A DNA stretch of 64,000 nucleotides from Deltaproteobacteria bacterium (GTDB taxonomy: Bacteria; Desulfobacterota; Desulfomonilia; UBA1062): contig JAHDOV010000021.1 in assembly GCA_018434685.1 (NCBI GenBank), positions 103,157 through 167,156 of the forward strand, given 5' to 3'. This document shows positions 1 through 8,435 of the stretch, piece after piece. Both the position numbers and the translations under genes were made by a program. Numbering within the stretch: position 1 is the first letter of the stretch; the number at the start of each line of letters is the position of its first letter. The notes beneath the pieces were generated by a model that had not been told where the DNA came from, did no database searches, and saw only the letters and a program-made list of their open reading frames with translations.

Positions 1-138
1 TTGTGAGAGTTCTTTGAAGACGAGGCTCTTCGGGGAGCCCTTGTGCTGAATGCACGCACAAGAGATGAGTTCGCGGGAGTCGTTCTCGAGCCAGATCTTC
101 AGGTAAGAGCTCCCCACATCCAAGCCGAGATACTCCAC
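1..138 (-). CDS. BadF/BcrA-type ATPase (2-hydroxyacyl-CoA dehydratase activator-like), N-terminal fragment
   Basis: Only the first 46 codons are in the window; the gene runs off the left edge. The start is GTG at 136-138 with GGAGG eight bases upstream. The peptide opens with YLGLDVGSSYLKIW, the phosphate-1 loop of the ASKHA ATPase fold used by BadF/BadG/BcrA/BcrD proteins and by activators of (R)-2-hydroxyacyl-CoA dehydratases, which normally read GIDVGST-x-K. In that family the protein uses ATP to deliver an electron to a partner reductase or dehydratase. With only the N-terminus visible, another ASKHA sugar-kinase-like protein cannot be excluded. Confidence 0.6.
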   Translation of the reverse strand, partial: MEYLGLDVGSSYLKIWLENDSRELISCACIQHKGSPKSLVFKELSQ

Positions 139-318
139 GTGAGACCTCCATTAAGGGAAACATCGTTACTCGATTACATAACAAAATAGTGAGAATCAGA
201 TAGCACAGTTCCCTTTAATGATCAAGACAACGCGGATGATGCTCCCGGGAGAAGACAGGGGGCATTCAGACAGTGATGAGACAGGCCGATCGTCTCCGGG
301 AGGGAGTTATACCCGGCA

Positions 319-879
319 TCACCTGCCCAGGTGTTCGATGAGGATCTTAGTGCCGATGCCGATGAGGACGAGACCGCCGAGGATTTCGATCTTCTTCTCG
401 AAGAGATGCCCGATGCTCCTGCCGATGAAGACACCCAGGTAGGAGAGGACGAAGGTAACGACCCCGATGATCAGGGCGGGCAGAAGTATCTCCACTTTCA
501 GAAGAGACAGGCTGATACCCACTGCCAGGGCATCGATGCTCGTTGCCACGGACAGGACCAGGAGCATCTGGATATCATGGGGGTCCATTTTCTTGTCGTT
601 GCCATTGAGAAAAATGGATTCGTAGATCATCTTGGAGCCGATGAACAAGAGCAGGCCAAAGGCTATCCAGTGATCGAAGCCGGAGATGAATTCGCGGACG
701 CTCAGTCCTGCCATGAACCCGAGAATAGGCATCAAGGCCTGGAAGCCTCCGAAAAACAGGGCGATCCTGAGAGCATATCTGATGCGGAGCCTTTCCATGG
801 AAAGGCCGCTGGCAATGGAGACGGCAAAGGCATCCATGGCAAGCCCCAGGGCAATGAAAAAGATCGTGAGAAAGTCCAT
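319..879 (-). CDS. mntP: Manganese efflux pump MntP
   Basis: A 186-residue integral membrane protein with six predicted helices, the normal MntP (former YebN/DUF204) length. It is an internal repeat of two three-helix units, each with the family acidic motif: LAMDAFAVSIASG near residues 13-25 and SIDALAVGISL near 113-123. MntP exports Mn2+ from the cytoplasm. The ATG at 879 follows AGAGGAAATC, a good ribosome binding site. No yybP-ykoY (Mn2+) riboswitch was recognised upstream; the next gene ends only 20 bases away, so the two may be cotranscribed. Product call is firm, regulation is unknown. Confidence 0.93.
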   Translation of the reverse strand: MDFLTIFFIALGLAMDAFAVSIASGLSMERLRIRYALRIALFFGGFQALMPILGFMAGLSVREFISGFDHWIAFGLLLFIGSKMIYESIFLNGNDKKMDPHDIQMLLVLSVATSIDALAVGISLSLLKVEILLPALIIGVVTFVLSYLGVFIGRSIGHLFEKKIEILGGLVLIGIGTKILIEHLGR

Positions 880-899
880 GATTTCCTCTTTGTGTTGAA

Positions 900-1664
900 T
901 CAGGCCATGCAGCTCGGGGGGATAGTCCCCACGATGACCGATGCATTCTGATCAAAGGGATTTGTGCGCATGGCCAGAGAGAAGAAATAGGGGAAGTTGT
1001 CCTTGAGGTGTTTCATGTAGGCGACCCACTCGCGGACAAGCAGCCGGTATGCCCGGTCGATATCACCGGCAATATGGCCGAGATCCTCATGGGGGAGGTC
1101 CTTCATGTCGTTCCTGAATTTCAGTTCTTCGGCAAGGTGAAATACCGAGCGCAGGAGTTCGGTAAAGGTTTCATGCTCCATGAGGTTGGGATTCTCCATC
1201 ATGGTCAGGAGAAAGTCCCGCTTGTTAATGAGGTAGCAGCGGAGTTCGTCAAGATTGAGCTTGCCGGGCTCCACCTTGTAGGAATAGGCGTTCAGGCGCT
1301 TGCTCACCTTCGAGAACTCTTGATCGGTCCACTGACTGGTCACGATGAGATCTTTCCTGACCGTATCGAGGTTCGGATCGAGGTCGGAAAAATACGCAAG
1401 CAGGCCTGTGCCCATCTCGCCGAAAAAGACCCCGATGATCATGTTGAGCTTCTCGAGCCTGGTGCGTTTCTCCCGCTCTTCGAGGACCTTGTGAATGATC
1501 AGCGAGACCATGAACACCTCGATAAAGACAAAGGCAATGTCCCCGACCATGTAGATGAATATATGATGTGCGTCATGGAAGATGAGGTAGTGGAAGTAGT
1601 AGGTGAGTGCCGACAGAAGGATGAGGATGAAGCCGAACCAGATCTGCTTGGAAAGTGTATTCAT
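900..1664 (-). CDS. Conserved membrane protein of unknown function
   Basis: 254 residues. Two hydrophobic segments near residues 8-28 and 37-60 are followed by a basic linker (EEREKRTRLEKL) and a long soluble, mostly helical cytoplasmic part with no catalytic motif I recognise. This arrangement, two helices and then a helical signalling-like linker, resembles membrane-anchored sensors without an output domain. The start ATG at 1664 has GGGAGC six bases upstream. It lies 20 bases upstream of mntP on the same strand and is probably cotranscribed with it, which hints at, but does not show, a link to metal homeostasis. Confidence 0.7.
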   Translation of the reverse strand: MNTLSKQIWFGFILILLSALTYYFHYLIFHDAHHIFIYMVGDIAFVFIEVFMVSLIIHKVLEEREKRTRLEKLNMIIGVFFGEMGTGLLAYFSDLDPNLDTVRKDLIVTSQWTDQEFSKVSKRLNAYSYKVEPGKLNLDELRCYLINKRDFLLTMMENPNLMEHETFTELLRSVFHLAEELKFRNDMKDLPHEDLGHIAGDIDRAYRLLVREWVAYMKHLKDNFPYFFSLAMRTNPFDQNASVIVGTIPPSCMA

Positions 1665-2003
1665 ACCAGTGCTCCCTAATAAAGAGTGAATGAGAGGGAG
1701 TCTGGCATAACACCCTGTGATTTGTCAAATGCACAAGTGCGGATATCCACGATGGGGGAATCCCGGCTGCCTTCTCGCACCTTAAAGGGGCACACCGCTG
1801 CTGCCTGACCGGGGACGTCTCCGTTCAGGAAAATGCGCGGAGAAAAAGGCGGATCAAGGAAGGCAGAATGCCGGTTCGAAAAATAAATCAGAAGAAAGAA
1901 GGAGAGAACGAGAGATAAAAAGAGATAGAAGCAGCCATATGAAGATATACCGGAGTAATCCTGGCAGGATGAAACCGATAGATTTGCCAACTGCAAAATT
2001 GGG
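1665..2003. other. Intergenic region with no recognised gene
   Basis: The stretch between the membrane protein start and the groES promoter is purine-rich on the plus strand. An open frame on the minus strand (1676-1996) has no ribosome binding site and a low-complexity aromatic/hydrophobic N-terminus, so I do not call it a gene. The divergent promoter of the membrane protein-mntP pair should lie here but I could not place it. Confidence 0.5.
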
Positions 2004-2005
2004 GG

Positions 2006-2034
2006 TTGAATTTTTCATCCAATAGCTGTATCGA
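2006..2034 (+). promoter_or_regulatory. Sigma-70-type promoter of groESL
   Basis: TTGAAT at 2006-2011 and TATCGA at 2029-2034 are separated by 17 bases. They sit immediately upstream of the CIRCE element, the geometry expected of an HrcA-repressed heat-shock promoter. The match to consensus is partial and no transcription start has been measured. Confidence 0.55.
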
Positions 2035-2036
2035 TG

Positions 2037-2063
2037 TTAGCACTCATAAGGAATGAGTGCTAA
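2037..2063 (+). promoter_or_regulatory. CIRCE operator (HrcA binding site)
   Basis: TTAGCACTC, nine bases, GAGTGCTAA: a perfect match to the CIRCE inverted repeat, with one further pair (G2036/C2064). HrcA, stabilised by GroEL, binds this element and represses groESL until heat shock titrates GroEL. hrcA itself is not in the window. Confidence 0.96.
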
Positions 2064-2088
2064 CAAAATTGATTAAAGGAGGAAAGGA

Positions 2089-2376
2089 ATGAAAATAAGA
2101 CCACTGCAGGATAGAGTGTTGGTCAAGAGGATCGAAGAGGAAGAGAAGACCAAGGGCGGAATCATAATTCCTGATACCGCAAAAGAGAAGCCCCAGATGG
2201 GTGTTATCATGGCAGCCGGCAAGGGAAAGAAGTCAGAAGATGGAAAGCTCATTCCCATCGATGTCAAGCAGGGAGACAAGGTTCTCTTTTCTAAATACGC
2301 GGGCACGGAAGTGAAGGTTGAAGGGCAGGAAATGTTGATCATGAGAGAAGACGATATTCTCGGCGTTATCGAGTAA
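2089..2376 (+). CDS. groES: Co-chaperonin GroES
   Basis: 95 residues, the full length of Hsp10. It begins [15 protein letters not shown] and contains the mobile-loop region [18 protein letters not shown] near residues 20-37, which contacts GroEL, and ends with the usual DDILGVIE. It forms the heptameric lid on the GroEL ring in the cytoplasm. AAAGGAGG lies just upstream of the ATG. It is the first gene after the CIRCE-controlled promoter and is followed after 16 bases by groEL. Confidence 0.98.
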   Translation: MKIRPLQDRVLVKRIEEEEKTKGGIIIPDTAKEKPQMGVIMAAGKGKKSEDGKLIPIDVKQGDKVLFSKYAGTEVKVEGQEMLIMREDDILGVIE

Positions 2377-2392
2377 ATAAGGAGGAAAGAAG

Positions 2393-4039
2393 ATGGCTGG
2401 AAAAGATATTATCTATAGTCAGGAAGCACGAGCAAAGGTTTTGAAGGGTGTTGACAAGCTCGCCAATGCCGTTAAGGCGACCTTGGGGCCAAAGGGAAGA
2501 AATGCTATTCTGGACAAGATGTTCGGCGCACCGACCGTTACGAAAGACGGTGTCAGTGTGGCAAAAGAGATCGAACTGAAAGACAAGTTCGAGAACATGG
2601 GTGCCCAGATGGTCAAGGAAGTGGCTTCAAAGACATCCGATGTGGCCGGTGACGGAACCACAACAGCAACCGTTCTCGCTCAGTCTATCTATACCGAAGG
2701 GCTCAAGTATCTCGCCGGTGGGATGAATGCCATGGATCTCAAGCGCGGGATCGACAAGGCAACTTTAAAGGTAGTGGAAGAGCTCAAGAAGATGAGCAAG
2801 AGCGTTGAAGACAAGAAAGAGATCGAGCAGGTGGGAACCATCTCTGCCAATGGTGATGCCGAAGTCGGCGAAATGATCGCTGATGCCATGGACAAGGTGG
2901 GCAAAGAAGGTGTCATCACGGTGGAAGAGGCGAAAGGTATGGAGACCACGCTGGAACTGGTAGAGGGAATGCAGTTCGACAGAGGCTACCTCTCTCCCTA
3001 CTTCGTAACCGACGCCGAGCGGATGGAAACCATACTGGAAGATCCGTATCTCCTTATTTACGACAAGAAGATCGGCAACATGAGAGACATCATCCCGGTT
3101 CTCGAGCAGATTGCAAAAGAGGGAAGGGCCTTTGTTATCCTCGCTGAGGATGTCGAGGGCGAAGCCCTTGCAACACTGGTTGTCAACAAGCTCAGGGGAA
3201 CCCTCAAGTGCGCTGCGGTCAAGGCCCCGGGCTTTGGCGACCGACGCAAGGCAATGCTTGAAGATATCGCTATCCTCACCGGTGGCCAGGTTGTGTCCGA
3301 AGACCTCGGCAGAAAGCTGGAGTCGGTCAAGGTTGCTGATCTTGGCATGGCAAAGAAGATCATCATCGACAAGGACAATACCACAATCGTCGAGGGTGTC
3401 GGCAAGAGCGCCGAGATCCAGGGCAGGATCACGCAGATCAAGGCCCAGATCGAGGAATCTTCCTCTGACTACGACAAGGAAAAGCTCCAGGAAAGACTTG
3501 CCAAGCTTGCCGGCGGCGTTGCCGTAATCAAGGTTGGCGCAGCAACAGAACCTGAGATGAAAGAGAAGAAGGCCAGGGTCGAAGATGCTCTCCATGCAAC
3601 CCGTGCAGCCGTTGAAGAGGGTTTCCTCGCAGGCGGCGGTGTGGCTCTGCTGCGTTGCATCGAGAAGCTCGACAAGCTCGAACTTGCAGGTGACCAGGCA
3701 TTCGGCGTAAAGATCGTTCAGAAGGCACTTGAGGAGCCGCTCAGGCAGATAGCTGTCAACGCCGGCCTCGAAGGTGGCATCGTCGTGGAGAAGGTCAAGG
3801 GTCTGAAAGGGAACAATGGCTTCAATGCCGACACGGAGGTCTACGAAGACATGCTCAAGGCCGGGATCATCGATCCCACGAAGGTGGCCAGGTCTGCACT
3901 GCAGAATGCAGCATCGGTTTCCGGACTGCTCCTCACCACCGAGGTCATGATCGCCGAGCATCCCGAAGAGAAACCAGCGGGCGGCGGAATGCCGGGCGGC
4001 GGTATGCCCGACATGGGCGGCATGGGCGGCATGATGTAA
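2393..4039 (+). CDS. groEL: Chaperonin GroEL
   Basis: 548 residues, typical for Hsp60. It carries the nucleotide-binding ATLGPKGRN near residue 30, [11 protein letters not shown] near 86, and the family signature [15 protein letters not shown] near 405. It ends in the flexible GGM-rich tail ([19 protein letters not shown]) that projects into the folding cavity. AAGGAGGAAAG precedes the ATG. It is cotranscribed with groES under HrcA/CIRCE control, and a strong terminator follows. No second groEL copy is present in the window. Confidence 0.99.
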   Translation: MAGKDIIYSQEARAKVLKGVDKLANAVKATLGPKGRNAILDKMFGAPTVTKDGVSVAKEIELKDKFENMGAQMVKEVASKTSDVAGDGTTTATVLAQSIYTEGLKYLAGGMNAMDLKRGIDKATLKVVEELKKMSKSVEDKKEIEQVGTISANGDAEVGEMIADAMDKVGKEGVITVEEAKGMETTLELVEGMQFDRGYLSPYFVTDAERMETILEDPYLLIYDKKIGNMRDIIPVLEQIAKEGRAFVILAEDVEGEALATLVVNKLRGTLKCAAVKAPGFGDRRKAMLEDIAILTGGQVVSEDLGRKLESVKVADLGMAKKIIIDKDNTTIVEGVGKSAEIQGRITQIKAQIEESSSDYDKEKLQERLAKLAGGVAVIKVGAATEPEMKEKKARVEDALHATRAAVEEGFLAGGGVALLRCIEKLDKLELAGDQAFGVKIVQKALEEPLRQIAVNAGLEGGIVVEKVKGLKGNNGFNADTEVYEDMLKAGIIDPTKVARSALQNAASVSGLLLTTEVMIAEHPEEKPAGGGMPGGGMPDMGGMGGMM

Positions 4040-4076
4040 GAGCTTCGCCTCTGTCCGAGCGAACAGTAATCAGCAA

Positions 4077-4113
4077 AGGGGGCCGGGTATTTTATCCGGC
4101 CCCCCTTTTTTTT
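4077..4113 (+). terminator. Rho-independent terminator of groESL
   Basis: GGGGGCCGG at 4078-4086 pairs with CCGGCCCCC at 4096-4104 around a short A/T-rich loop, followed by a run of eight or more T. It lies about 38 bases after the groEL stop. Confidence 0.92.
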
Positions 4114-4354
4114 GTGTCTGATCACGGGCAGTGGCACCGAGGAGCGTTCGTCGGATGCGGGGTGCCTATAGGGAAAAGGGATACGGGCACTGGGTTGCTT
4201 GTTATCGGGGTAGTGAATGCTGCGCGGAATAATACCAGGGTCGGCTGGGAGAGTTTACAGCGCCGGTTGCGAACAGGGACCTGAGATCATCCAGGGGCCG
4301 CCTGAAAGGATGCCTCATGTCGAGCCCCTAAAGACAGGGGCATCCCAGGGTTCG

Positions 4355-4996
4355 TTATCCCTGGGCCTTGACCACATTCCTGCCCAGGAGCTCGAAGATA
4401 TCCTGGATGATATCCTTTTTCCGCAGGGTGCCCTTGTGGTTGTGCAGGACAATGACGCTCCTCAGGATCAGTTCATTGAGGACCCCGGCCAGGATGTAGG
4501 GATGTACATTGACGACAAGGTTCTGTTCCTGCGCCTCGCGGATCATCTCAACGAGCCGGGACTCTATTTCCTTGTAGGCGTGGATATTCTTGAGGGTATA
4601 GGCTGACATGTGCCGTTTTTTCTTGATTTCATTGATGCCGTACTCGGACATGAAGATATTGAGCAACTGCGAATTCTCGATGTAGAGATCGAGCAGCTTG
4701 AGGATCAGGGTTCGTAGTTTATCGAGTGGCGAGGTCTTCTCATCGGTGATCTCGTCGAAGATATCCGATATGTCCGAGAGTATTCCCGAGATGAGCGCGG
4801 CGAAGATATCTTCCTTGTTGGTGAAGTGATTGTAGATGGTTCTCCTGTCGAATCCGGAATGCTGGGCGATATCTTCCATGGTGGTGGCGTAAAACCCCTT
4901 CTTATGAAAGAGTTCGCGTGATGACCGCAAGATAATGACCTTGTTCCGGAGTATCTGTTTCTTTCGTCTGACCTTTTTCTGCATGTCCTGGCCCAT
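4355..4996 (-). CDS. TetR/AcrR-family transcriptional regulator
   Basis: 213 residues. The N-terminal helix-turn-helix reads GFYATTMEDIAQHSGFDRRTIYNHF at about residues 35-59, followed by KEDIFAALI, the normal TetR layout. The C-terminal part is an all-helical ligand and dimer domain with no diagnostic motif. A second in-frame ATG lies four codons later (4984) and may be the real start, since the GAGGA motif abuts the first one. The adjacent genes (groEL and yacG) are not obvious targets, so the regulon and ligand are unknown. Confidence 0.88.
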   Translation of the reverse strand: MGQDMQKKVRRKKQILRNKVIILRSSRELFHKKGFYATTMEDIAQHSGFDRRTIYNHFTNKEDIFAALISGILSDISDIFDEITDEKTSPLDKLRTLILKLLDLYIENSQLLNIFMSEYGINEIKKKRHMSAYTLKNIHAYKEIESRLVEMIREAQEQNLVVNVHPYILAGVLNELILRSVIVLHNHKGTLRKKDIIQDIFELLGRNVVKAQG

Positions 4997-5103
4997 TCCT
5001 CATTGATGTTACTATTAAAAACCACTCTTTTTCCACTTTAGTCAATAGAAATCTCTCAGTGCATAAAGGGCGTAATAATTCACAAGGTGCGTATCGCATG
5101 AAT

Positions 5104-5132
5104 TTGACAAGAACCCCCTGGTGCTATATATG
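5104..5132 (+). promoter_or_regulatory. Sigma-70-type promoter upstream of yacG-pcnB
   Basis: A consensus TTGACA at 5104-5109 and TATATG at 5127-5132 with 17-base spacing, inside an A/T-rich stretch. It leaves a leader of about 120 bases before yacG in which I recognise no known RNA element. Confidence 0.6.
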
Positions 5133-5262
5133 GTCTCTCAGGGTTTGCTGAAACAGAAGATCCCTGATATAATCCCGCAGACAATTGATCTGGTCATGCA
5201 TGCTCTAGTGACGAGGGAAAGAGACAGTGTCTTAAAACAGGACAGATATATAGGATATCAGT

Positions 5263-5451
5263 ATGCACATACAGAAACACAAAGTTGTAAGGTGCCCGAG
5301 TTGCGGCAAAGAGGTTCCCTTTGAGAACAACCCCTACAGACCCTTCTGCTCGCGTGGATGTAAAGGCGTCGACCTCATTCACTGGGCAGATGAATCATAC
5401 AGAATCCACAAAAATGAACATGACGGTGAAGACCCCGAAGATGGAAAATAG
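5263..5451 (+). CDS. yacG: DNA gyrase inhibitor YacG (zinc-binding)
   Basis: 62 residues, the size of YacG. Four cysteines form the zinc site: CPSC near residue 11 and CSRGC near 30, followed by the conserved GVDLIHWADESYRI. YacG proteins bind GyrB and inhibit DNA gyrase. The stop at 5449-5451 overlaps the probable start of pcnB, so translation of the two may be coupled. Confidence 0.9.
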   Translation: MHIQKHKVVRCPSCGKEVPFENNPYRPFCSRGCKGVDLIHWADESYRIHKNEHDGEDPEDGK

Positions 5452-6694
5452 ACAGCCAGTCGTAGTTGAACGATCCAACCACACAATCTCCCGGAAGCAG
5501 ATCGATCCCGATGCATTGAAGGTGCTTTACCGGCTCTATCGGAACGGGTTCAAGGGCTATCTCGTCGGTGGGGCGGTGCGAGATCTCCTGCTCGACAAGA
5601 CGCCGAAAGACTTTGACGTGGTCACCGATGCCCGGCCGGGACAGATAAAGAAGCTCTTCGCCAATTGCTTCCTCATCGGAAAGCGGTTCCGCCTTGCGCA
5701 CATCCGTTTCAAGGGGGGCAAGATTATCGAGGTTGCCACGTTCAGGAAGGAACCCGATGAGCCCACAGAGATCAGTGTCGATAAGAACAATACCTTCGGG
5801 ACCCCTGAAGAGGATGCCTTCAGGCGGGATATCACGATCAACGGACTCTTCTATGATATCGCGAACTTCTCCATCATTGATTTCGTGGGAGGGCTTGAAG
5901 ACATAAGTCGCGGCAGGGTATGCGTCATCGGGGATCCCCGTGAGCGGTACACAGACGACCCGGTGAGGATATGGCGGGTCATGAGGCATGCCGCCCGCCT
6001 GAACTTCTCGATCGAAGAAGACACTGCCCGTGGCATTGAGACCTGCAAGCACCTTCTCCTTCAGGCTTCCGGGGCCAGGCTCTTTGAAGAGCTCAACAAG
6101 GACATAAACTCGGGTTTTTCCGCTGCGCTGCTGCGGTTGTTTCACCGCTTCGATGCGCTGTCCTGCCTTTTCGGCACGGTGGGTACCTATCTCGAGAAGT
6201 CGCCCGATGCCGTACGGAAGGTCTGCGATCTCCTGGAGGTGGTTGATTCCACCAGGAATTCGGAGGACAGCCTGTCGCAGGAGGCGCGGTATTCACTCCT
6301 GTTCTGGCCGTGGGCCAATTCGCTCATCTCGCAGAACAATCAGCAGGATGTCGATAAGATGGAGCTGCTCAACGACGCATTTCTGGGAACAGGAATGCCC
6401 ATCATTATCCCCAAGGGCCTCAGGGCCGGCATCATCCAGACCATCTGTATCGTGGAGCGGATGTTCGCTGCAATGGAAACCTCGCGCATGAAGTGGTCAT
6501 TGAAGAAGAGGGCCCGATACCGGGATGCATCGATCATCTTTTCCATCATCCACAATGGTTGCCTGGTTTCGGCACGAGATCCGTTCGAGGATATCTTCAG
6601 GGAAAAACACAAAACCGCCCCACGCCGTCCCCGGAGACGGAGATATAAAAAGACAAAGAAGACCGCAGCAAGCCCTGATTCCCCGGGGGCATAG
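5441..6694 (+). CDS. pcnB: Poly(A) polymerase / tRNA nucleotidyltransferase family protein (PcnB-type)
   Basis: Class II nucleotidyltransferase. The head domain has GYLVGGAVRDLLL and the catalytic DFDVVTDARP, followed by KRFRLAHIRF and FRRDITINGLFYDI, then the RNA-binding helices (DDPVRIWRVMRHAARLNFSI). The long basic C-terminus (APRRPRRRRYKKTKK) fits PcnB poly(A) polymerases rather than CCA-adding enzymes, so the likely role is adding 3' A-tails that mark RNA for decay. The frame is open further upstream to 5321, but family homology begins near the ATG at 5441; ATGs at 5414 and 5420 are alternatives. The chosen start overlaps yacG by 11 bases. Confidence 0.85.
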   Translation: MENRQPVVVERSNHTISRKQIDPDALKVLYRLYRNGFKGYLVGGAVRDLLLDKTPKDFDVVTDARPGQIKKLFANCFLIGKRFRLAHIRFKGGKIIEVATFRKEPDEPTEISVDKNNTFGTPEEDAFRRDITINGLFYDIANFSIIDFVGGLEDISRGRVCVIGDPRERYTDDPVRIWRVMRHAARLNFSIEEDTARGIETCKHLLLQASGARLFEELNKDINSGFSAALLRLFHRFDALSCLFGTVGTYLEKSPDAVRKVCDLLEVVDSTRNSEDSLSQEARYSLLFWPWANSLISQNNQQDVDKMELLNDAFLGTGMPIIIPKGLRAGIIQTICIVERMFAAMETSRMKWSLKKRARYRDASIIFSIIHNGCLVSARDPFEDIFREKHKTAPRRPRRRRYKKTKKTAASPDSPGA

Positions 6695-6710
6695 GCTGCA
6701 GATCGATTCC

Positions 6711-7349
6711 TCAGGGGGCCTTTATCAGCCCCTTGACTGCCGAGAGTCTCATCCATGACAATGCCCATATGAGGGCCAGCAGAAGCAGTGCAGAGCACAG
6801 ACAGGCACAGATCAGGAGCAGAAATCTATAACTCTGGTAGCCGGACAGGGCAAGGAGTGCCTCTTCATCGGATACGAGCGCAATGATATGAGAGTTGCCG
6901 GTATCGGAACTCCACGATACCCATTGCCTGGGCGATATCTTGTCGGGCCTGATCCAGTCGGTTCCGCCTTTGTTCATGCGGAGCTGCTTGAGCATTTCCT
7001 GGGAGTGCAGGAAATCGCCGAAGGCCTCCGTGAGCGTCATGTTCTTCCCCTCGAGCCGGTCGAGGTTCGAGGCGATTATGGTGTTGCCTTCGATGATGCA
7101 ATACGAGAAGGTATCGTAAAAAGGCCACAGTATGTCCTGCGTTTCGCTGCCCGGCTTGAGCCGGTCGGCAGCCAGCATCAGGATCTTCTCCTGCAGCGAG
7201 GTCATCTTCTCCACATGCTCTTGCTGCCTGATGTTCATGAGCACAAAGACGGACAGCCACACGAGGATGAGTATGAGAACAATGACAACCTCGACCCGCG
7301 ATATCTTCTTGGCCAGGACTCTGAATTGTGGTGGTTTTGACTCTGCCAT
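6711..7349 (-). CDS. Membrane protein with extracytoplasmic sensor-like domain
   Basis: 212 residues with one membrane helix near residues 20-40 (VEVVIVLILILVWLSVFVL) and another near 173-195. About 130 residues between them would lie outside the cytoplasm. The layout (helix, periplasmic domain with FYDTFSYCIIEGNTIIASN, helix, short basic tail) is that of a chemoreceptor or kinase sensor module with no output domain. I do not recognise the family. It ends 16 bases from the convergent pcnB stop. The start has no strong ribosome binding site. Confidence 0.6.
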   Translation of the reverse strand: MAESKPPQFRVLAKKISRVEVVIVLILILVWLSVFVLMNIRQQEHVEKMTSLQEKILMLAADRLKPGSETQDILWPFYDTFSYCIIEGNTIIASNLDRLEGKNMTLTEAFGDFLHSQEMLKQLRMNKGGTDWIRPDKISPRQWVSWSSDTGNSHIIALVSDEEALLALSGYQSYRFLLLICACLCSALLLLALIWALSWMRLSAVKGLIKAP

Positions 7350-7440
7350 AATGAACCACTTGTATCTAAGTTGGCTAAATTATGCAAGAGTCCTGTTAGG
7401 ATTCGTGGCTGGATTCATGTATTGCATAATATCCACAGAT

Positions 7441-7563
7441 ATGATAGACAATGCAGATATGCAAAAATCACAACATATTGATATCATTGACAAAATGCTA
7501 ATACAACTGGTTGGCACACTAGATGCATTAAACATCCGAGAGTTAAGAGAGGACAGGGTATGA
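7441..7563 (+). CDS. Possible 40-residue protein, coupled to next gene
   Basis: A short A/T-rich frame beginning MIDNADMQKSQHIDIIDKM and ending LRVRELREDRV-like (NIRELREDRV), predicted helical. Its TGA overlaps the next ATG in the four-base arrangement ATGA, typical of translational coupling. No clear ribosome binding site precedes it, and an in-frame ATG at 7417 is also possible. Supported only by this arrangement and the charged helical composition. Confidence 0.3.
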   Translation: MIDNADMQKSQHIDIIDKMLIQLVGTLDALNIRELREDRV

Positions 7564-7784
7564 GCAGAAGAGGCAATCTAGATATTATCTTAAAGAATAT
7601 GGATACCAGTCGTGCCACGAAGATACTAGCAAAGACACTTTACAAGGAACTCATCAATAATGGGTTCTCAAATAAGGATATAATCAACTTCTCGAAAGAG
7701 ATGATCGACTTCATGGCTGCCGAGATGAAGAAGAAGGCCACATCAGAGGCGTCCAGCAAGAAGGATCGGTTACTTATCGGCTAG
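7560..7784 (+). CDS. Small hypothetical protein (74 residues)
   Basis: A soluble, strongly helical and basic protein (MSRRGNLDIILKNMDTSRA and later FMAAEMKKKA) with GAGAGGACAGGG just before the ATG, a convincing ribosome binding site. No motif gives a function. It is convergent with cmk: the two genes overlap by 15 bases at their 3' ends. Base composition is richer in A/T than the neighbours. Confidence 0.55.
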   Translation: MSRRGNLDIILKNMDTSRATKILAKTLYKELINNGFSNKDIINFSKEMIDFMAAEMKKKATSEASSKKDRLLIG

Positions 7785-8435
7785 TTTCTCCTGTATAACC
7801 TCGACTACCTTTTGTACCACACCCGCGACAGTGAGGTGTGTCGTATCCACCACAATGGCGTGTTCCGGCACGACAAGCGGCGCTGTCTGACGTGATATGT
7901 CGCGCTGGTCGCGGTTCTTCACATCTGTCAGGACCTGATCGAACGAAACGGCAACCCCCTTCGAGATCATTTCTTCGTGCCTCCGCCGTGCCCGTTCTGT
8001 TGCCGAGGCATCGAGGTATATCTTCACGCTGGCATCCGGGAAGACCACGGACCCGGTATCCCTGCCTTCGACGACGAGAGATTGCTGGTCGCTGAAGGCC
8101 CTCTGTACGGCGAGGAGGACCTTCCTGACCGAGGGATGGACCGCGATCCTGGAGGAAAGGGTGCTGACTCGGCTGGATCGGATCTCGTCAGTCACATCCG
8201 TGCCGTTTACTTCAACCCGGTTATCCTTTAGCTCAATGGTCGTCTCCGATACGATCCTGCCGCACTCGGCATTGTCGTCGATATCACCGCCTGCTCCATC
8301 GACTGCCAGGGCAGCAGCCCGGTACAGGGCACCGGTATCGAGGTAGAGATAGCCGAGCCTCTGGGCCACCATCCGGGCAACGGTGGATTTGCCGGTCCCA
8401 GCGGGGCCGTCTATGGTTACGACGACGTGCTTCAT
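7770..8435 (-). CDS. cmk: Cytidylate kinase
   Basis: 221 residues from the ATG at 8435. Walker A loop GPAGTGKSTVAR near residues 10-21, the CMP-binding LDTGALYRA near 34-42, and VVEGRDTGSVVFPDA near 123-137 identify CMP/dCMP kinase. The longer upstream frame runs through the aroA 3' end and lacks family similarity; the ATG overlaps the aroA TGA (ATGA), so translation is likely coupled. It is the last gene of the aromatic operon in this window. cmk follows aroA in many bacteria, often with ispH and rpsA downstream; those are absent here. Confidence 0.95.
   Translation of the reverse strand: MKHVVVTIDGPAGTGKSTVARMVAQRLGYLYLDTGALYRAAALAVDGAGGDIDDNAECGRIVSETTIELKDNRVEVNGTDVTDEIRSSRVSTLSSRIAVHPSVRKVLLAVQRAFSDQQSLVVEGRDTGSVVFPDASVKIYLDASATERARRRHEEMISKGVAVSFDQVLTDVKNRDQRDISRQTAPLVVPEHAIVVDTTHLTVAGVVQKVVEVIQEKLADK

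Noticed and set aside
331..951. Long open frame antisense to mntP
   Set aside because: Asp/Glu/His-rich translation is a shadow of mntP, which has the right motifs and a good ribosome binding site.
1676..1996. 106-codon open frame on the minus strand upstream of groES
   Set aside because: No ribosome binding site, odd composition, and it lies in the groESL promoter region.
2765..3961. Long open frame antisense to groEL
   Set aside because: Mirror of the strongly biased groEL codons; groEL itself is certain.
4217..4606. Plus-strand frame over the groEL-TetR gap
   Set aside because: Mostly antisense to the TetR gene, no recognisable domain.
7515..7532. TTGGCAC then ATGC, resembling a sigma-54 promoter
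   Set aside because: The -12 element is ATGC rather than TTGC, and it lies inside a possible small ORF; too weak to call.
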